The translations under genes were made by a program, and so were the position numbers. From Mesorhizobium amorphae (GTDB taxonomy: Bacteria; Pseudomonadota; Alphaproteobacteria; Rhizobiales; Rhizobiaceae), in assembly GCF_014843845.1 (NCBI RefSeq), contig NZ_JHQS01000011.1:62001-126000 (forward strand): a stretch of DNA of 64,000 bases. Direction: 5' to 3'. This document shows positions 25,383 to 34,849 of this stretch, in pieces; within the stretch, counting starts at the first letter, position 1, and every line of letters begins with the position of its first letter. The notes under the pieces are model-generated. The model worked only from the letters and a program-made list of their open reading frames with translations. It was not told the origin of the DNA and did no database searches.

Positions 25383-26441
25383 ATGACTTCAACATCCCCA
25401 ACCCAGGGCGAAACGCATGTCGCTCCTCAGGCGGATCACGGTGATCCGGCCAGGACCTGGATCGCACGTATCGCCGACGGACGCGCCTGGCTGTTCCTCG
25501 CCGGCTTGATCATCTGTTTCGAGGTCTGGTCGCGGCTCGCCTTCGGCGCCACCTTCGTGCTCAATCCTTTCAACGTGCAGTCCATCGCGATCTTTGCGGT
25601 GGCGCCGCTGCTGCTGGCGACCGGCCAGACCTTCGTCATCATTTCGGGCGGCATCGACCTCTCGCTCGGCTTCATCATGGGCCTTGCGGCCGTCGTCGCG
25701 GCCCATGCCACGAACATGGCCGGAGCCGCAATCCCGCTGCCACTGGCCATGCTGGCAGGTATTCTGGCTGCCGTGATCGTTGCCGGCGTGCCGGGTATCA
25801 TCAATGGCCTTTTGATCTCGCGGCTGAGAATTCCGCCCTTCATCGGCACGCTCGGCATGTTCGGCGTGGCGCGCGGTGCTGCCTATCTCCTTGCCGGCGG
25901 CACGACGGTGCCAGTGCAGAATTCATGGTTCGCGCTGCTCGGCAACGGCAAGTTCCACGGCGTGCCCTATCTTGTCATGATCACCGCCGTCTTCGTCGTG
26001 GTGATGCATTACATCCTGAGCCAGACCCGGTTCGGCCAGCACAATTACGCCATCGGCGCCAATGTGCAGGCGGCGCGGCGTGCCGGCATCGACATCAAGG
26101 ATCACATATTGCGCCTCTACGTGCTGTCGGCGATGTGCGCCGGCCTCGGTGGCGCGCTCTATGCGGCGCGTTTCACCGCGGGCGCGGCCCAGGCCGGCGA
26201 ACCCTTGCTGCTCGACAGCGTCGCGGCCGTCGTGATCGGCGGCGCCAGCCTGTTCGGCGGCTCCGGCACCATCTTCGGCACGGTCGCCGGCGCGCTGGTC
26301 ATCGCGGTCATTCAGTACGGGCTGGTCTTCGTCAATGTCGAGCCGTTCTGGCAGTTCATCGCCGTCGGCCTCGTCATCATCATTTCCGTCCTTATCGACC
26401 AGGCGCAACGCCGGTTCAGTGGAGCCCGCCAGGATGAATAG
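25383..26441 (+). CDS. Sugar ABC transporter permease (RbsC/AraH family)
   Basis: The 352-aa inner-membrane permease has about 8-10 hydrophobic segments and the family hallmarks: TFVIISGGIDLSLGFIMGLAA near the middle of the first half, GNGKFHGVPYLVMITAVF, and the EAA-like GANVQAARRAGIDIKDHILRLYVLSAMCAGLGG loop facing the ATPase. The hydrophilic N-terminus of about 45 residues is longer than usual. It forms the channel with the binding protein before it and the ATPase after it, whose start overlaps its stop by 8 bp. Confidence 0.9.
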   Translation: MTSTSPTQGETHVAPQADHGDPARTWIARIADGRAWLFLAGLIICFEVWSRLAFGATFVLNPFNVQSIAIFAVAPLLLATGQTFVIISGGIDLSLGFIMGLAAVVAAHATNMAGAAIPLPLAMLAGILAAVIVAGVPGIINGLLISRLRIPPFIGTLGMFGVARGAAYLLAGGTTVPVQNSWFALLGNGKFHGVPYLVMITAVFVVVMHYILSQTRFGQHNYAIGANVQAARRAGIDIKDHILRLYVLSAMCAGLGGALYAARFTAGAAQAGEPLLLDSVAAVVIGGASLFGGSGTIFGTVAGALVIAVIQYGLVFVNVEPFWQFIAVGLVIIISVLIDQAQRRFSGARQDE

Positions 26442-27189
26442 TCAGGAACAGACCGCCCCGCTGCTGGAAGTCCGCAACCTTTCCAAGCATTTTGGAGCGG
26501 TGCGGGCGCTGAACGATTTCTCCATGGTCGTGCGGCCGGGCGAAGTGGTGGCGCTGGCTGGCGACAACGGCGCCGGCAAGACGACGCTGATCAAGGCGAT
26601 TTCCGGCGTCTTCCAGCCGACCGGCGGCGAAATCCTGCTCAGGGGTCAGCTGGTGAGCTTTTCGACGCCGCAGGAGGCGCGCGAAAAGGGCATCGAGACC
26701 ATCTACCAGGACCTGGCGCTGGCCGACAATCTGTCGATCGGCGCCAACATCTTCCTTGGCCGCGAGCCGATGCGCAAAGCCTTCGGCTTCCTGCCGGTGC
26801 TCGACCGCAAGGCGATGGCGGTCGCCGCCAAGCAGACGATGGGGCGGCTGGATTTCCATGTCAGCCGGCTCGATGCGCCGGTCAGCAATTTTTCCGGCGG
26901 CCAACGCCAGGCCGTCGCCATCGGCCGCGCCGTCTATTGGGACGCGCAGATCCTGATCATGGACGAACCGACCGCCGCACTCGGCGTGCCCGAACAGCGC
27001 AAGGTGATCTCGCTGATCCACCAGCTCAAGGCGCAGGGACGGGGCGTAATTTTCATCTCGCACAATCTGCAGGACATTTTTGCCGTCTCCGACCGCATCG
27101 TCGTGCTCAGGCGCGGCGTCCAGGCCGGCGAGCGCAAGATCTCGGAGACCAACCACGACGAAGTCGTCAAGCTGATGGTCGGCGGGTAG
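26434..27189 (+). CDS. Sugar ABC transporter ATPase, single-domain (FrcA type)
   Basis: The 251-aa protein has one ATP-binding cassette: Walker A GDNGAGKT, signature FSGGQRQ, Walker B ILIMDEPTAALG and the switch His in FISHN. Ribose-type importers usually have a two-cassette ATPase of about 500 aa; this single-cassette form resembles FrcA of the rhizobial fructose system and must work as a homodimer. The ATG at 26434 overlaps the permease end by 8 bp and follows a GGAG ribosome-binding site. Last gene of the importer operon, convergent with a LysR gene. Confidence 0.9.
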   Translation: MNSQEQTAPLLEVRNLSKHFGAVRALNDFSMVVRPGEVVALAGDNGAGKTTLIKAISGVFQPTGGEILLRGQLVSFSTPQEAREKGIETIYQDLALADNLSIGANIFLGREPMRKAFGFLPVLDRKAMAVAAKQTMGRLDFHVSRLDAPVSNFSGGQRQAVAIGRAVYWDAQILIMDEPTAALGVPEQRKVISLIHQLKAQGRGVIFISHNLQDIFAVSDRIVVLRRGVQAGERKISETNHDEVVKLMVGG

Positions 27190-27270
27190 GGCCGCCAATC
27201 TCAGAGGGCGGGCCGGCAGCTTTGGACGAGGGTTGTGCCGTTGTATCGCTTTTTCCGCGACATTGGAGCA

Positions 27271-28167
27271 TCAGGCCGCAAGCTCTTCCACTATCAGATC
27301 GATGAAGCGCCTGACACGAGGCTCCAGAAGACGCTTGTTGGGATAAATCGTCACGATCTCCACGTCGTCAGCCTCGAGATCGGACAACACCTGCTGCAGG
27401 CGGCCCGCTGCCAAATCCTCTGCGACCAGAAAGTCCGGAAGAAACGCAATGCCAAGTCCTGCGATGGCGGCATCCCGGATCGCTTCTCCGCTATCCAGCC
27501 TCACGCGGCTACGACCAAGCGCCTTGATCCAGGAACCTCCTTCGCCGCGGAAGCGCCAGCTTTGCCTTTGATTGCGACTACTGAAGATCAGACAGTCGTG
27601 TGCCGCAAGACCATCAATGTCCAGCGGCTCGCCGCGCCCGGCGATGTAGGACGGCGAGGCGCAGAGCACTGCCTTGTATTTGGCGACCACTCGGGAGACT
27701 AGCCGTGTGTCTGGACTCGTGACTCCGATCCGTACCGCCAGATCGAAGCCTTCCTCGACGAGGTCCGCCACGCGATCGGAGAAGCTCACCTCAACCTGGA
27801 TGTCAGGCCAGGCCGCGAGGTATTTCCTGAGCAGGGGTAGAACCACGATCCGCCCGAAGGCATCGGGAACGGTGAGCCGAAGAACACCCCGCGGCGTGCC
27901 ATTGCGCCCAGCCACGCTCGCCTCCGCTTCGTCGACCGACGCGAGAATTTGCAGCCCGCGGTCGTAGAACACGTGACCTTCTTCGGTTAGGCTTAACGTT
28001 CTCGTCGTGCGGTTCAGGAGGCGCGTGCCTAGTCTGTCTTCCAGGCGGATGACGGCTTTTCCTGCTGCCGACCTGGACAGACCCATGGCCTGCCCTCCGG
28101 CGACAAAACTTCCTGCGTCCACCACAGCCATGAAGATCAGAATATCGTTCAGATTTGCACGCAGCAT
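27271..28167 (-). CDS. LysR-family transcriptional regulator
   Basis: The 298-aa protein has an N-terminal winged helix-turn-helix (LNDILIFMAVVDAGSFVAGGQAMGLSRSAAGKAVIRLEDRLG) and a LysR effector domain (VADLVEEGFDLAVRIGVTSPDTRLVSRVV). The ATG at 28167, after CTGGAG, gives the normal family start rather than the longer frame from 28218. It is divergent from a RidA gene, which is its most likely target. The effector is unknown. Confidence 0.9.
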   Translation of the reverse strand: MLRANLNDILIFMAVVDAGSFVAGGQAMGLSRSAAGKAVIRLEDRLGTRLLNRTTRTLSLTEEGHVFYDRGLQILASVDEAEASVAGRNGTPRGVLRLTVPDAFGRIVVLPLLRKYLAAWPDIQVEVSFSDRVADLVEEGFDLAVRIGVTSPDTRLVSRVVAKYKAVLCASPSYIAGRGEPLDIDGLAAHDCLIFSSRNQRQSWRFRGEGGSWIKALGRSRVRLDSGEAIRDAAIAGLGIAFLPDFLVAEDLAAGRLQQVLSDLEADDVEIVTIYPNKRLLEPRVRRFIDLIVEELAA

Positions 28168-28425
28168 AATGCAACTCCAGCGGCTCGGGCGAGGCAGTGA
28201 CTTTATGCTGCCGGGCACGTTTGTAGTACGGCCCGTCGATGTAATCGATCCTCAGGGCAAACGTCCTTTCCCCTAGCTGACTGCCTTAGCGCCGCGCGTT
28301 TCGCTTCTGTGTGGACGTCCATTCGTCAATGAACCGGCTATGTAGAACCATGCCTCGGGATGCAGTGGTTGCAGCTTCACGCGGATCACCCGGGGACAAC
28401 AAAAGCGGCAAGAAGGAGACCAGAG

Positions 28426-28833
28426 ATGACACAATCACTTATGCGCATAAACCCACCTACTTTGCCCGATGCAGGCGCAATGGGCTATTCGCAGATCACA
28501 ATCGCGGAGCCCGGCAGGATGGCTTTCGTTTCCGGCCAGGTTGCCTGGCGGCCGGGTGGTGAGCCAGCCCCCGAAAGTTTTGCAGAACAGGCCGAACTTG
28601 TTGTCAAGAATGCGAGGGCGGCTCTCTCCGCAGCCGGTGCTTCACCACAAGATCTCGTTATGATACGGGCTTATGTGGTCGATCTTACGCCTGAGCGCCT
28701 GGAAGTGTTGTGGCCTCAAATGCATGTACTGTTCGATGGTGCTCAGCCGAGCGTTACGGGCATAGGGGTTGCCGCTTTGGCAGCGCCCGGCTTGCAGCTG
28801 GAGATCGAAATGATCGTTCGTTTGCCTTCGTGA
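28426..28833 (+). CDS. RidA/YjgF family protein
   Basis: The 135-aa protein has RidA-family features: an N-terminal GYSQITIAEPGRMAFVSGQVAW, a central QAELVVKNARAALSAAGASPQDLVMIRAYVVDL and a C-terminal region ending LQLEIEMIVRLPS. RidA proteins hydrolyse reactive enamine/imine intermediates; several subfamilies serve specific catabolic pathways and lack the catalytic Arg. Here the segment before the C-terminus reads GVAALAAPGLQLEIEM, without the usual Arg before the final strand, so this is probably a non-archetypal member. AGAAGGAG sets the start at 28426. Confidence 0.85.
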   Translation: MTQSLMRINPPTLPDAGAMGYSQITIAEPGRMAFVSGQVAWRPGGEPAPESFAEQAELVVKNARAALSAAGASPQDLVMIRAYVVDLTPERLEVLWPQMHVLFDGAQPSVTGIGVAALAAPGLQLEIEMIVRLPS

Positions 28834-28834
28834 C

Positions 28835-29959
28835 CTATCTAACGAGTGGCGCCCCCATCACGACGCCTACCGACTCCCGCTCGACCAGCGGGCACTCCAG
28901 CTTGGTGATGGGATAGCGCCCGCGGCCCGGGGTTGGGGGCGCTTCCAGCTGCTCGATCGCCCATTGGCCCATCGCCATGTGCGGCAGGATCGATGTCGTC
29001 AGCGGCGGGAAGAGGTGGCGGGCGATTTCCTCGTCGTCGTAGCCGACCACGGAAATATCCTGCGGGATGTGCAGGCCGGCCTCCTTCAGCGCCTCGTAGC
29101 AGCCGATGGCCGTGCGGTCGTTCTGGCAGAAGATGGCGGTCGGGCGATCTTTCAGCGCCAGCAGCTTGACGGTCGCCGCATAGCCCGCGCTGGCCGACCA
29201 GTCGCCCTCGACCACCAGTTCCGGATCGAAGGGAATGTCGGCCGTCGCCAGCGCGCGCCGGTAGCCCTTCAGCCGATCCTGCGCGGCCTGCATCCAGGGC
29301 TCGCCGGTGATGGTGGCGATGCGGCGGTGGCCATGGCCGATCAGGTGGCGGGTCGAGCTCTGACCGCCGGCGATCTCGGAAGGCACCACGGCGGGGAAAG
29401 CGTAGTCGGCCGTATAGCAGTTGAGCAGGATGACCGGGATGTCGAGGCTATAGAGGAAGTCGGGCGCCGTGATCTCGCGGGTGAAGATGGTCATGTAGAT
29501 CAGCGCCGAGATGCCGCGCCTGGTGAGCGCCTGGATAGCCCTCGGCTCCATGACGGCGTCGCCCATGGTCTGCGCCACCAGGAGCACATTGCCGGCATTC
29601 CACGAGGCCTGACGCGCGCCTTCGATGGCGACCACCGCTTCGGGGCTGGTGGCGAGCTGGTCGACGGCGAAGCCGATGACGCCGTCCAGGCCTTCGAACG
29701 GCGTGACGGGCGGACGCAAGGCGGAGAAGGCCGGCGCGGCATAGCCGAGCGTCCGCGCCGCCTCGATGACCCGGTCGCGGGTCTGCTGCGACAGCCGGAT
29801 GCCCGGCGAATTGTTGAGCACGAAGGACACCGTCGCCTGCGAACAGCCGGCGGCTCTGGCTATGTCGGTCATGGTGACGCGACCCTTGGGACCTCTGGCG
29901 GACGGCTTGCGACGCCTGGAGGCCTCCGGGGGATCGCGCAGTTCCGTCGGTTCGCTCAT
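28835..29959 (-). CDS. LacI-family transcriptional regulator
   Basis: The product (374 aa from the ATG) has a basic tail, then the LacI helix-turn-helix (VTMTDIARAAGCSQATVSFVLNNSPG) and hinge, followed by a sugar-binding-protein-like effector domain (DIPVILLNCYTAD, ATITGEPWMQAAQDRLKGYRRAL, SVVGYDDEEIARHLFPPLTT). A TTG six codons upstream is an alternative start. It is divergent from a sugar importer operon starting at 30571 and probably represses it. Repeated TTACTAATA units upstream of that operon could be its site. Confidence 0.9.
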   Translation of the reverse strand: MSEPTELRDPPEASRRRKPSARGPKGRVTMTDIARAAGCSQATVSFVLNNSPGIRLSQQTRDRVIEAARTLGYAAPAFSALRPPVTPFEGLDGVIGFAVDQLATSPEAVVAIEGARQASWNAGNVLLVAQTMGDAVMEPRAIQALTRRGISALIYMTIFTREITAPDFLYSLDIPVILLNCYTADYAFPAVVPSEIAGGQSSTRHLIGHGHRRIATITGEPWMQAAQDRLKGYRRALATADIPFDPELVVEGDWSASAGYAATVKLLALKDRPTAIFCQNDRTAIGCYEALKEAGLHIPQDISVVGYDDEEIARHLFPPLTTSILPHMAMGQWAIEQLEAPPTPGRGRYPITKLECPLVERESVGVVMGAPLVR

Positions 29960-30570
29960 GTCGGCATCGTTTCCCAAAGTCCGGCCCCGTCAGGCCGGCA
30001 TCGACGGCAAGGCGGTTTCAATCAGGCGCATTAATCGGAGATGCGCGCTTATAACTATTATCATACGCGAAGCGTTCTGTGCCAGTAGCGCCGCATGGCG
30101 ACGAAAACAACTGGTCGAGATCACAAAACCGGCTATTACCTCAAACTTTTCGCTGCGACAGCAGCCATCGCGGCGGCGCCGTCCTTCCTCTCTGACGTTC
30201 CCCGCGGCACCGGCCCCTCCGCCCCGCGGCGCGTGCTTCCCGACACCATTACTAATACTATTTACTAATAGTCGTAAGCGTTCTACTGTCAACTCGTCGT
30301 GACCGATCCGGGTTCGGGACCGGTGGCGACGAGACCCGATGTGTGGCGCGCCACCGGTCCGGATTGCCACCGGAAAAGGTCCGCCGCGAACTCACGAAAA
30401 TGTCAGACAAATCGGACTATTTACGAACGGCAAATGAGTGTCTAGTGTTTCGGTCGCGGCTGGATTGGCGCCGTTCTTTAGTTGTCAGACCTTTGGGCAG
30501 ACCCTTGAGGAGGAGGGCGTCCGGGCCGCAGCCGAGACATCAGCGATGAGTTTCAAAAGGGAGGTTGAAC
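29960..30570. promoter_or_regulatory. Divergent control region with direct repeats
   Basis: This 611-bp gap between the LacI gene and the importer has an AT-rich island. TTACTAATA occurs at 30249-30257 and 30262-30270 (13-bp period), flanked by ATAGTCGTAAG. An AT-rich patch with ATAACTATTATCATACG lies at 30050-30066. These are candidates for the regulator's binding site and for the promoters. No gene is supportable; a GGGAGG ribosome-binding site ends the interval. Confidence 0.45.
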
Positions 30571-31533
30571 ATGAAATCTGTGATCCGTACTGCATCCATC
30601 GCCGCCGCGGCCTTGGCTCTCGGCCTGTCGGCGAGCGCAATCGCGCGGGCCGACGACAAGCCGACGCTGGCCTTCGTCGTCAACGGCGCGTCCGACTTCT
30701 GGAAGGCGGCGGAAGCCGGCGTGAAGAAGGCGCAGGGCGAACTGCCCGACTACAATCTCGAGCTGAAATATCCCGAGCAGTCGTCGGTCGCCATCCAGCA
30801 GCGGCTGATGGACGATCTGGTGACCGCAGGCGTCAAGGCGATCATGGTGTCGGCCGTCGACCCGAAGACCTCGACCGACGGGCTGAACAAGATCGCCTCT
30901 GAAACGGCGCTGTTCACCACCGACAGCGACGCCCCGCAGACCAAGCGTGTCGCCTATATCGGCTCGTCGAACGTCGATGCCGGCAAGCAGGCGGCCGAGA
31001 TCGCCAAGAAGGCGATGCCGAACGGCGGCAAGTGCCTCGGCTTCGTCGGCCTGCTCGGCGCCGACAATGCCAAGGAGCGCATCCAGGGCATGAAGGACGG
31101 GCTCGCCGGCACCAAGATCGAACTGATCGACGTGCGCGGCGACGATATCGACCAGGCCCGTGCCAAGAAGAATGTCGAGGACGCGCTGGTTGCCAGCCCC
31201 GACGTGACCTGCATGGTCGGCTTCTACTCCTACAACACGCCGCGCATCTATGAAGCGCTGCGCGATGCCGGCAAGCTCGGCTCGATCACCGTCGTCGGCT
31301 TCGACGACGATCCGATCACGCTGGGCGGCGTCAAGGAAGGCACCGTGGCGGCGACCGTCGTGCAGCAGCCCTTCGAATGGGCCTATCAGGGCATGAAGCT
31401 GATGGCCGCCTATCTCAAGGGCGACAAGTCGGGCGTTCCGGCCGATGGCCTGATCATCATCCCGACCAAGATCATCGGCAAGGACGATGTCGACGCCTAC
31501 GCCGCCAATCTGAAGGCGATGTCCGGGAACTAG
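30571..31533 (+). CDS. Sugar ABC transporter periplasmic binding protein
   Basis: The 320-aa protein has a signal peptide ending ASAIARA-DD and a type I periplasmic-binding fold (TLAFVVNGASDFWKAAEAGVKKAQ, VKAIMVSAVDPKTSTDGLNKIA, GSITVVGFDDDPITLGGVKEGTVAATVVQQP). It captures a sugar-like ligand for the ATPase and permease encoded downstream. GGGAGG before the ATG at 30571 decides the start over a TTG two codons earlier. Two perfect hairpins follow its stop. Confidence 0.9.
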   Translation: MKSVIRTASIAAAALALGLSASAIARADDKPTLAFVVNGASDFWKAAEAGVKKAQGELPDYNLELKYPEQSSVAIQQRLMDDLVTAGVKAIMVSAVDPKTSTDGLNKIASETALFTTDSDAPQTKRVAYIGSSNVDAGKQAAEIAKKAMPNGGKCLGFVGLLGADNAKERIQGMKDGLAGTKIELIDVRGDDIDQARAKKNVEDALVASPDVTCMVGFYSYNTPRIYEALRDAGKLGSITVVGFDDDPITLGGVKEGTVAATVVQQPFEWAYQGMKLMAAYLKGDKSGVPADGLIIIPTKIIGKDDVDAYAANLKAMSGN

Positions 31534-31547
31534 GACGAGAACAGTTG

Positions 31548-31578
31548 CGCCGGCTCAAGGGACTGCCTTGAGCCGGCG
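31548..31578 (+). terminator. Perfect 13-bp hairpin after the binding-protein gene
   Basis: Arms CGCCGGCTCAAGG (31548-31560) and its complement (31566-31578) enclose a five-base loop, 14 bases after the stop. A likely mRNA 3' stabiliser or partial terminator that raises binding-protein output over the downstream transporter genes. Confidence 0.65.
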
Positions 31579-31585
31579 TTCGTAT

Positions 31586-31609
31586 TGACGGGCCTTCGCG
31601 GGCCCGTCA
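31586..31609 (+). terminator. Second hairpin after the binding-protein gene
   Basis: TGACGGGCC (31586-31594) pairs with 31601-31609 around a six-base loop, directly after the 13-bp hairpin. The tandem pair strengthens the case for an intra-operon processing or attenuation point. Confidence 0.55.
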
Positions 31610-31640
31610 GTCTGTAGCTCACCGGCTGCTGGCAAGCGCG

Positions 31641-33200
31641 ATGAATCATGGCGTGATGAATTATTCCGACACATCCATCGTTGCATCGACTGTCGCTCCG
31701 TTCCTGAGCCTGGAGAGCGTGCGCAAGACCTATCCCGGCGTGGTGGCACTGGACGGGTTCTCGATGGAGGTGAGGCCGGGCGAAGTGATCGGCCTGGTCG
31801 GCGAGAACGGCGCCGGAAAATCGACGCTGATGAAGATCCTCGGCGGCGTGACGAGGCCGGACACCGGCACCATCACCGTCGACGGCGTCGCGCATGACGG
31901 GCTCACCGTCGAGGCCAGCCTCAGCTCCGGCATCGCCTTCGTCCACCAGGAACTCAATTTGTTCGAAAACCTCGATGTTGCCGCCAACATCTTCTTCGGC
32001 CGCGAGCCGCTGCGCGCCGGGCCGCTGAAGCTGGTCGACCGCGCGAAACTGCGCATCATGGTGGCGCCGCTGCTGAAGCGGGTCGGCGCCAATTTCTCGG
32101 CCGACGCGCCGGTGGCGTCGCTGTCGCTTGCCCAGCAGCAGATGGTCGAGATCGCCAAGGCGCTGTCGATCAAGGCGCGGCTGGTGATCCTCGACGAGCC
32201 GACATCCAGCCTGCCACTCGCCGAAACCGACAAATTGCTCGATGTCATCAAGGCGCTGAAGGCGGAAGGCATCAGCGTCATCTTCATCTCGCACCGGCTG
32301 CATGAGGTCGAGCGCGTCGCCGACCGCGTCGTGGTGCTGAGGGACGGCATGCTGGCCGGCACATTGCCGAAAAGCGCCATCAACCATGACCAGATGGTCA
32401 AGCTGATGATCGGCCGCATGCTGAAGGAACGCGAGAAGGCCGCGGAATCGGCGCGCGCGCCGGGCGGCGTGGCGCTTTCCGCCAAGGCGGTGCGCACGAG
32501 CGCCTATCCCGACCGTCCGGTCGATCTCGACGTCAGGCATGGAGAGATCCTCGGCCTGGCCGGCCTGGTCGGCTCCGGCCGCACCGAACTGGCGCGGGTG
32601 CTGTTCGGCATCGACGAGCGCTTCGGCGGCAGTGTCAAGCTTGACGGCAAGGATCTCGCGCTCGGCTCGGCCGCGGATGCGGTGGCCAGCGGCATCTTCC
32701 TGGTGCCCGAGGACCGCAAGCTGACCGGCATCCTGCTCGATCTCTCGATCGCGCAGAACATCTCGCTGCCCAATCTGCCGGCGCATGCACGGCGCTCGCT
32801 GGTCTCGGCCAGCGCCGAGGTCGCCACCGCCGAGAAGCAGAAAGCAAATCTCGGCATCAAGGCGCCTTCGGTCGCGACCCGCACCGGCACGCTGTCGGGC
32901 GGCAACCAGCAGAAGGTAGTGCTGGGCAAGTGGCTGGCGATGAACCCGAAAGTGATGATCCTCGACGAACCGACGCGCGGCATCGACATCGGCGCCAAGG
33001 CGGAGATCTACGGGCTGATGCGGGCGCTGGCCGATGCCGGCGTCGCCGTGCTGATGATCTCCAGCGACATGGAGGAAGTCATCGGCGTCTCGGACCGTAT
33101 CGCGGTCATGCATGAGGGCCAGATCTCGGGCATTCTCGACAAGGACGATTTCAGCCAGGAAAACGTGCTGCTGCTCGCGGTCGGCAAGAAGCCGAATTAG
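31641..33200 (+). CDS. Sugar ABC transporter ATPase, two cassettes (RbsA type)
   Basis: The 519-aa protein has two fused ATP-binding cassettes. The first has Walker A GENGAGKS and Walker B LVILDEPTSSLP, with a degenerate signature (SLSLAQQQ). The second has the intact signature LSGGNQQK and Walker B VMILDEPTRG, but a degenerate Walker A (GLVGSGRTE). This asymmetry is normal for RbsA/MglA proteins, where one site is inactive. It powers the importer of the preceding binding protein and following permease. The ATG at 31641 has a weak ribosome-binding site; another ATG lies five codons in. Confidence 0.92.
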   Translation: MNHGVMNYSDTSIVASTVAPFLSLESVRKTYPGVVALDGFSMEVRPGEVIGLVGENGAGKSTLMKILGGVTRPDTGTITVDGVAHDGLTVEASLSSGIAFVHQELNLFENLDVAANIFFGREPLRAGPLKLVDRAKLRIMVAPLLKRVGANFSADAPVASLSLAQQQMVEIAKALSIKARLVILDEPTSSLPLAETDKLLDVIKALKAEGISVIFISHRLHEVERVADRVVVLRDGMLAGTLPKSAINHDQMVKLMIGRMLKEREKAAESARAPGGVALSAKAVRTSAYPDRPVDLDVRHGEILGLAGLVGSGRTELARVLFGIDERFGGSVKLDGKDLALGSAADAVASGIFLVPEDRKLTGILLDLSIAQNISLPNLPAHARRSLVSASAEVATAEKQKANLGIKAPSVATRTGTLSGGNQQKVVLGKWLAMNPKVMILDEPTRGIDIGAKAEIYGLMRALADAGVAVLMISSDMEEVIGVSDRIAVMHEGQISGILDKDDFSQENVLLLAVGKKPN

Positions 33201-33221
33201 CGGGCGCTGGGGAGGACAAAG

Positions 33222-34217
33222 ATGAGCAAGAAAGATCTCGGCCTGCTGATCCTGATCCTGGTGGTGGGGACGGTGGTGGCGATCATCAATCCGCGCTTCC
33301 TGCTGCCGATCAACCTTGCCAACACATCGAACCTGATCGGCCTGTTCGGGATTCTGTCGATCGGCCAGGCCTTCGTCATCATCACCGGCGGCATCGAATT
33401 GTCTGTTGGATCGGTGGTTGCACTGCTCGGGACGCTGTTCATCGACTTCATCGCCGTGCGCGGAATGGATTGGCCGCTGGCCTTCGTGCTGATCATCGCG
33501 CTCGGCGCCGTCATCGGCCTGGTGCATGGCTGGCTGATCACGCGGCTGAAGCTGCAGCCCTTCGTAGTGACGCTCTGCGGCCTCTTGATCTATCGCGGCG
33601 TGGCGCGCTTCTACACCGCTGACGGCACGGCGGGCTTCGGCTTCGGCCAGAATTTCCCGGACCTCGAATTCCTGACCGCCGGCCGCAGCTATGGCGTGCC
33701 GAACAGCTTCATCGCGCTGATCGTCATCTCAATCGTCATGTGGGTGGTGCTGCACCGCTCGGTGTTCGGGCGCTATCTCTACGCCATCGGCAAGAACGAG
33801 GAAGCGGCGAAATATTCCGGTATCCGCACGGGGCGCGTCGTCATGGCGGCCTACGTTATCTGCGGCGTGCTGACGGCGCTGTCGGCGATCTATTTCGCCA
33901 TGTACACGCGCTCGATCTCGCCGGCCAGCCACGGCCAGTTCTACGAGCTCTACGCCATTGCGGCGGCCGTGCTCGGCGGCTTCTCGCTGCGCGGCGGCGA
34001 AGGCTCGCTGATCGGCGTCATCCTCGGCACGGTGCTGCTGCAAGAATTGCAGAACCTGGTCAATCTGCTCGGCATCCCCTCCTCGCTCAATTTCGCGGTG
34101 ATGGGCGGGGTGATCCTGATCGGCGTGCTGGTCGACCAGCAATGGGGCGTGTTCCGGGCAAGGCGGCTGATGCTGGACGCAACGCGCAAGGGCGTGGCGG
34201 GGGCGCCGGCGGAATAG
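33222..34217 (+). CDS. Sugar ABC transporter permease (RbsC family)
   Basis: The 331-aa polytopic membrane protein has the RbsC-type core: AFVIITGGIELSVGSVVALLG, HGWLITRLKLQPFVVTLCGLLIYRGVAR and the cytoplasmic coupling loop IGKNEEAAKYSGIRTGRVVMAAYVICG. GGGAGG precedes the ATG, 21 bp after the ATPase. Last gene of the second importer operon and convergent with phnN, whose stop lies only 2 bp beyond its own. Confidence 0.92.
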   Translation: MSKKDLGLLILILVVGTVVAIINPRFLLPINLANTSNLIGLFGILSIGQAFVIITGGIELSVGSVVALLGTLFIDFIAVRGMDWPLAFVLIIALGAVIGLVHGWLITRLKLQPFVVTLCGLLIYRGVARFYTADGTAGFGFGQNFPDLEFLTAGRSYGVPNSFIALIVISIVMWVVLHRSVFGRYLYAIGKNEEAAKYSGIRTGRVVMAAYVICGVLTALSAIYFAMYTRSISPASHGQFYELYAIAAAVLGGFSLRGGEGSLIGVILGTVLLQELQNLVNLLGIPSSLNFAVMGGVILIGVLVDQQWGVFRARRLMLDATRKGVAGAPAE

Positions 34218-34219
34218 CG

Positions 34220-34849
34220 CTATATAAGACTGGACAGGTCGGAGAACGCCATCGCCTTGCGCAGCACTTCGGCAAAGCGCTCGCCTGCCAGTTCGCGGAC
34301 GCCGCTGTTGTCGATCGAGGTGACATCGGGGCCGGACAGCGCGACGGACGTGCTGCGCGCCAGGCGGGCCAGCACCTCGCCGCGCGATTCGCGGCCGCGC
34401 ATGGCCAGCCGCTCAGCGAGGATTTCCGGCGTGGCAGTGATCTCGACGACGGCCAGATTGGCGTAGCGGTCGCGCAGTGCCGGAATGATACCGCGCGACA
34501 CGTTGGCGACTGCGACCTGGCCGTTGGCGACCGACCAGTCGACATCGGCCGGAATGCCATAACGCAGGCCATGCGCCTCCCAGGCTATGGCGAAGGCGCC
34601 GTCGGCCTCGGCTTCGGCAAAGGCCGCGTCGGCCAGCGTGTCGTGGTCCTCGCTCGCCGCATCGCTCGGCCTTGTGATGACCCGGCGCACGAACTCCAGC
34701 CGGCTCTCATCGGCGAAGCGCGCCTTGGCATAACCGATGACCGTGTCCTTGCCGGCGCCGCTCGGTCCGACCACGGCGACAAAGACGCCGTGGCGAATCG
34801 GAAAGGTATCGGTGGACAGTTCGCGTTCGATCAACGCCGAGACCATCAT
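34220..34849 (-). CDS. phnN: Ribose 1,5-bisphosphate phosphokinase PhnN
   Basis: The 209-aa guanylate-kinase-like protein has Walker A GPSGAGKD at 28-35 and the FVRRVITRPSDAASEDHDTL segment diagnostic of PhnN. It phosphorylates ribose 1,5-bisphosphate to PRPP, the last step that returns the ribosyl part of C-P lyase products to nucleotide metabolism. Its ATG overlaps the phnM stop by four bases, so the two are translationally coupled. Confidence 0.93.
   Translation of the reverse strand: MMVSALIERELSTDTFPIRHGVFVAVVGPSGAGKDTVIGYAKARFADESRLEFVRRVITRPSDAASEDHDTLADAAFAEAEADGAFAIAWEAHGLRYGIPADVDWSVANGQVAVANVSRGIIPALRDRYANLAVVEITATPEILAERLAMRGRESRGEVLARLARSTSVALSGPDVTSIDNSGVRELAGERFAEVLRKAMAFSDLSSLI

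Noticed and set aside
31530..33527. A 665-codon open frame on the minus strand, opposite the RbsA-type ATPase
   Set aside because: Antisense shadow rich in His, Gln, Asp and Arg; the opposite strand encodes intact ATPase motifs.
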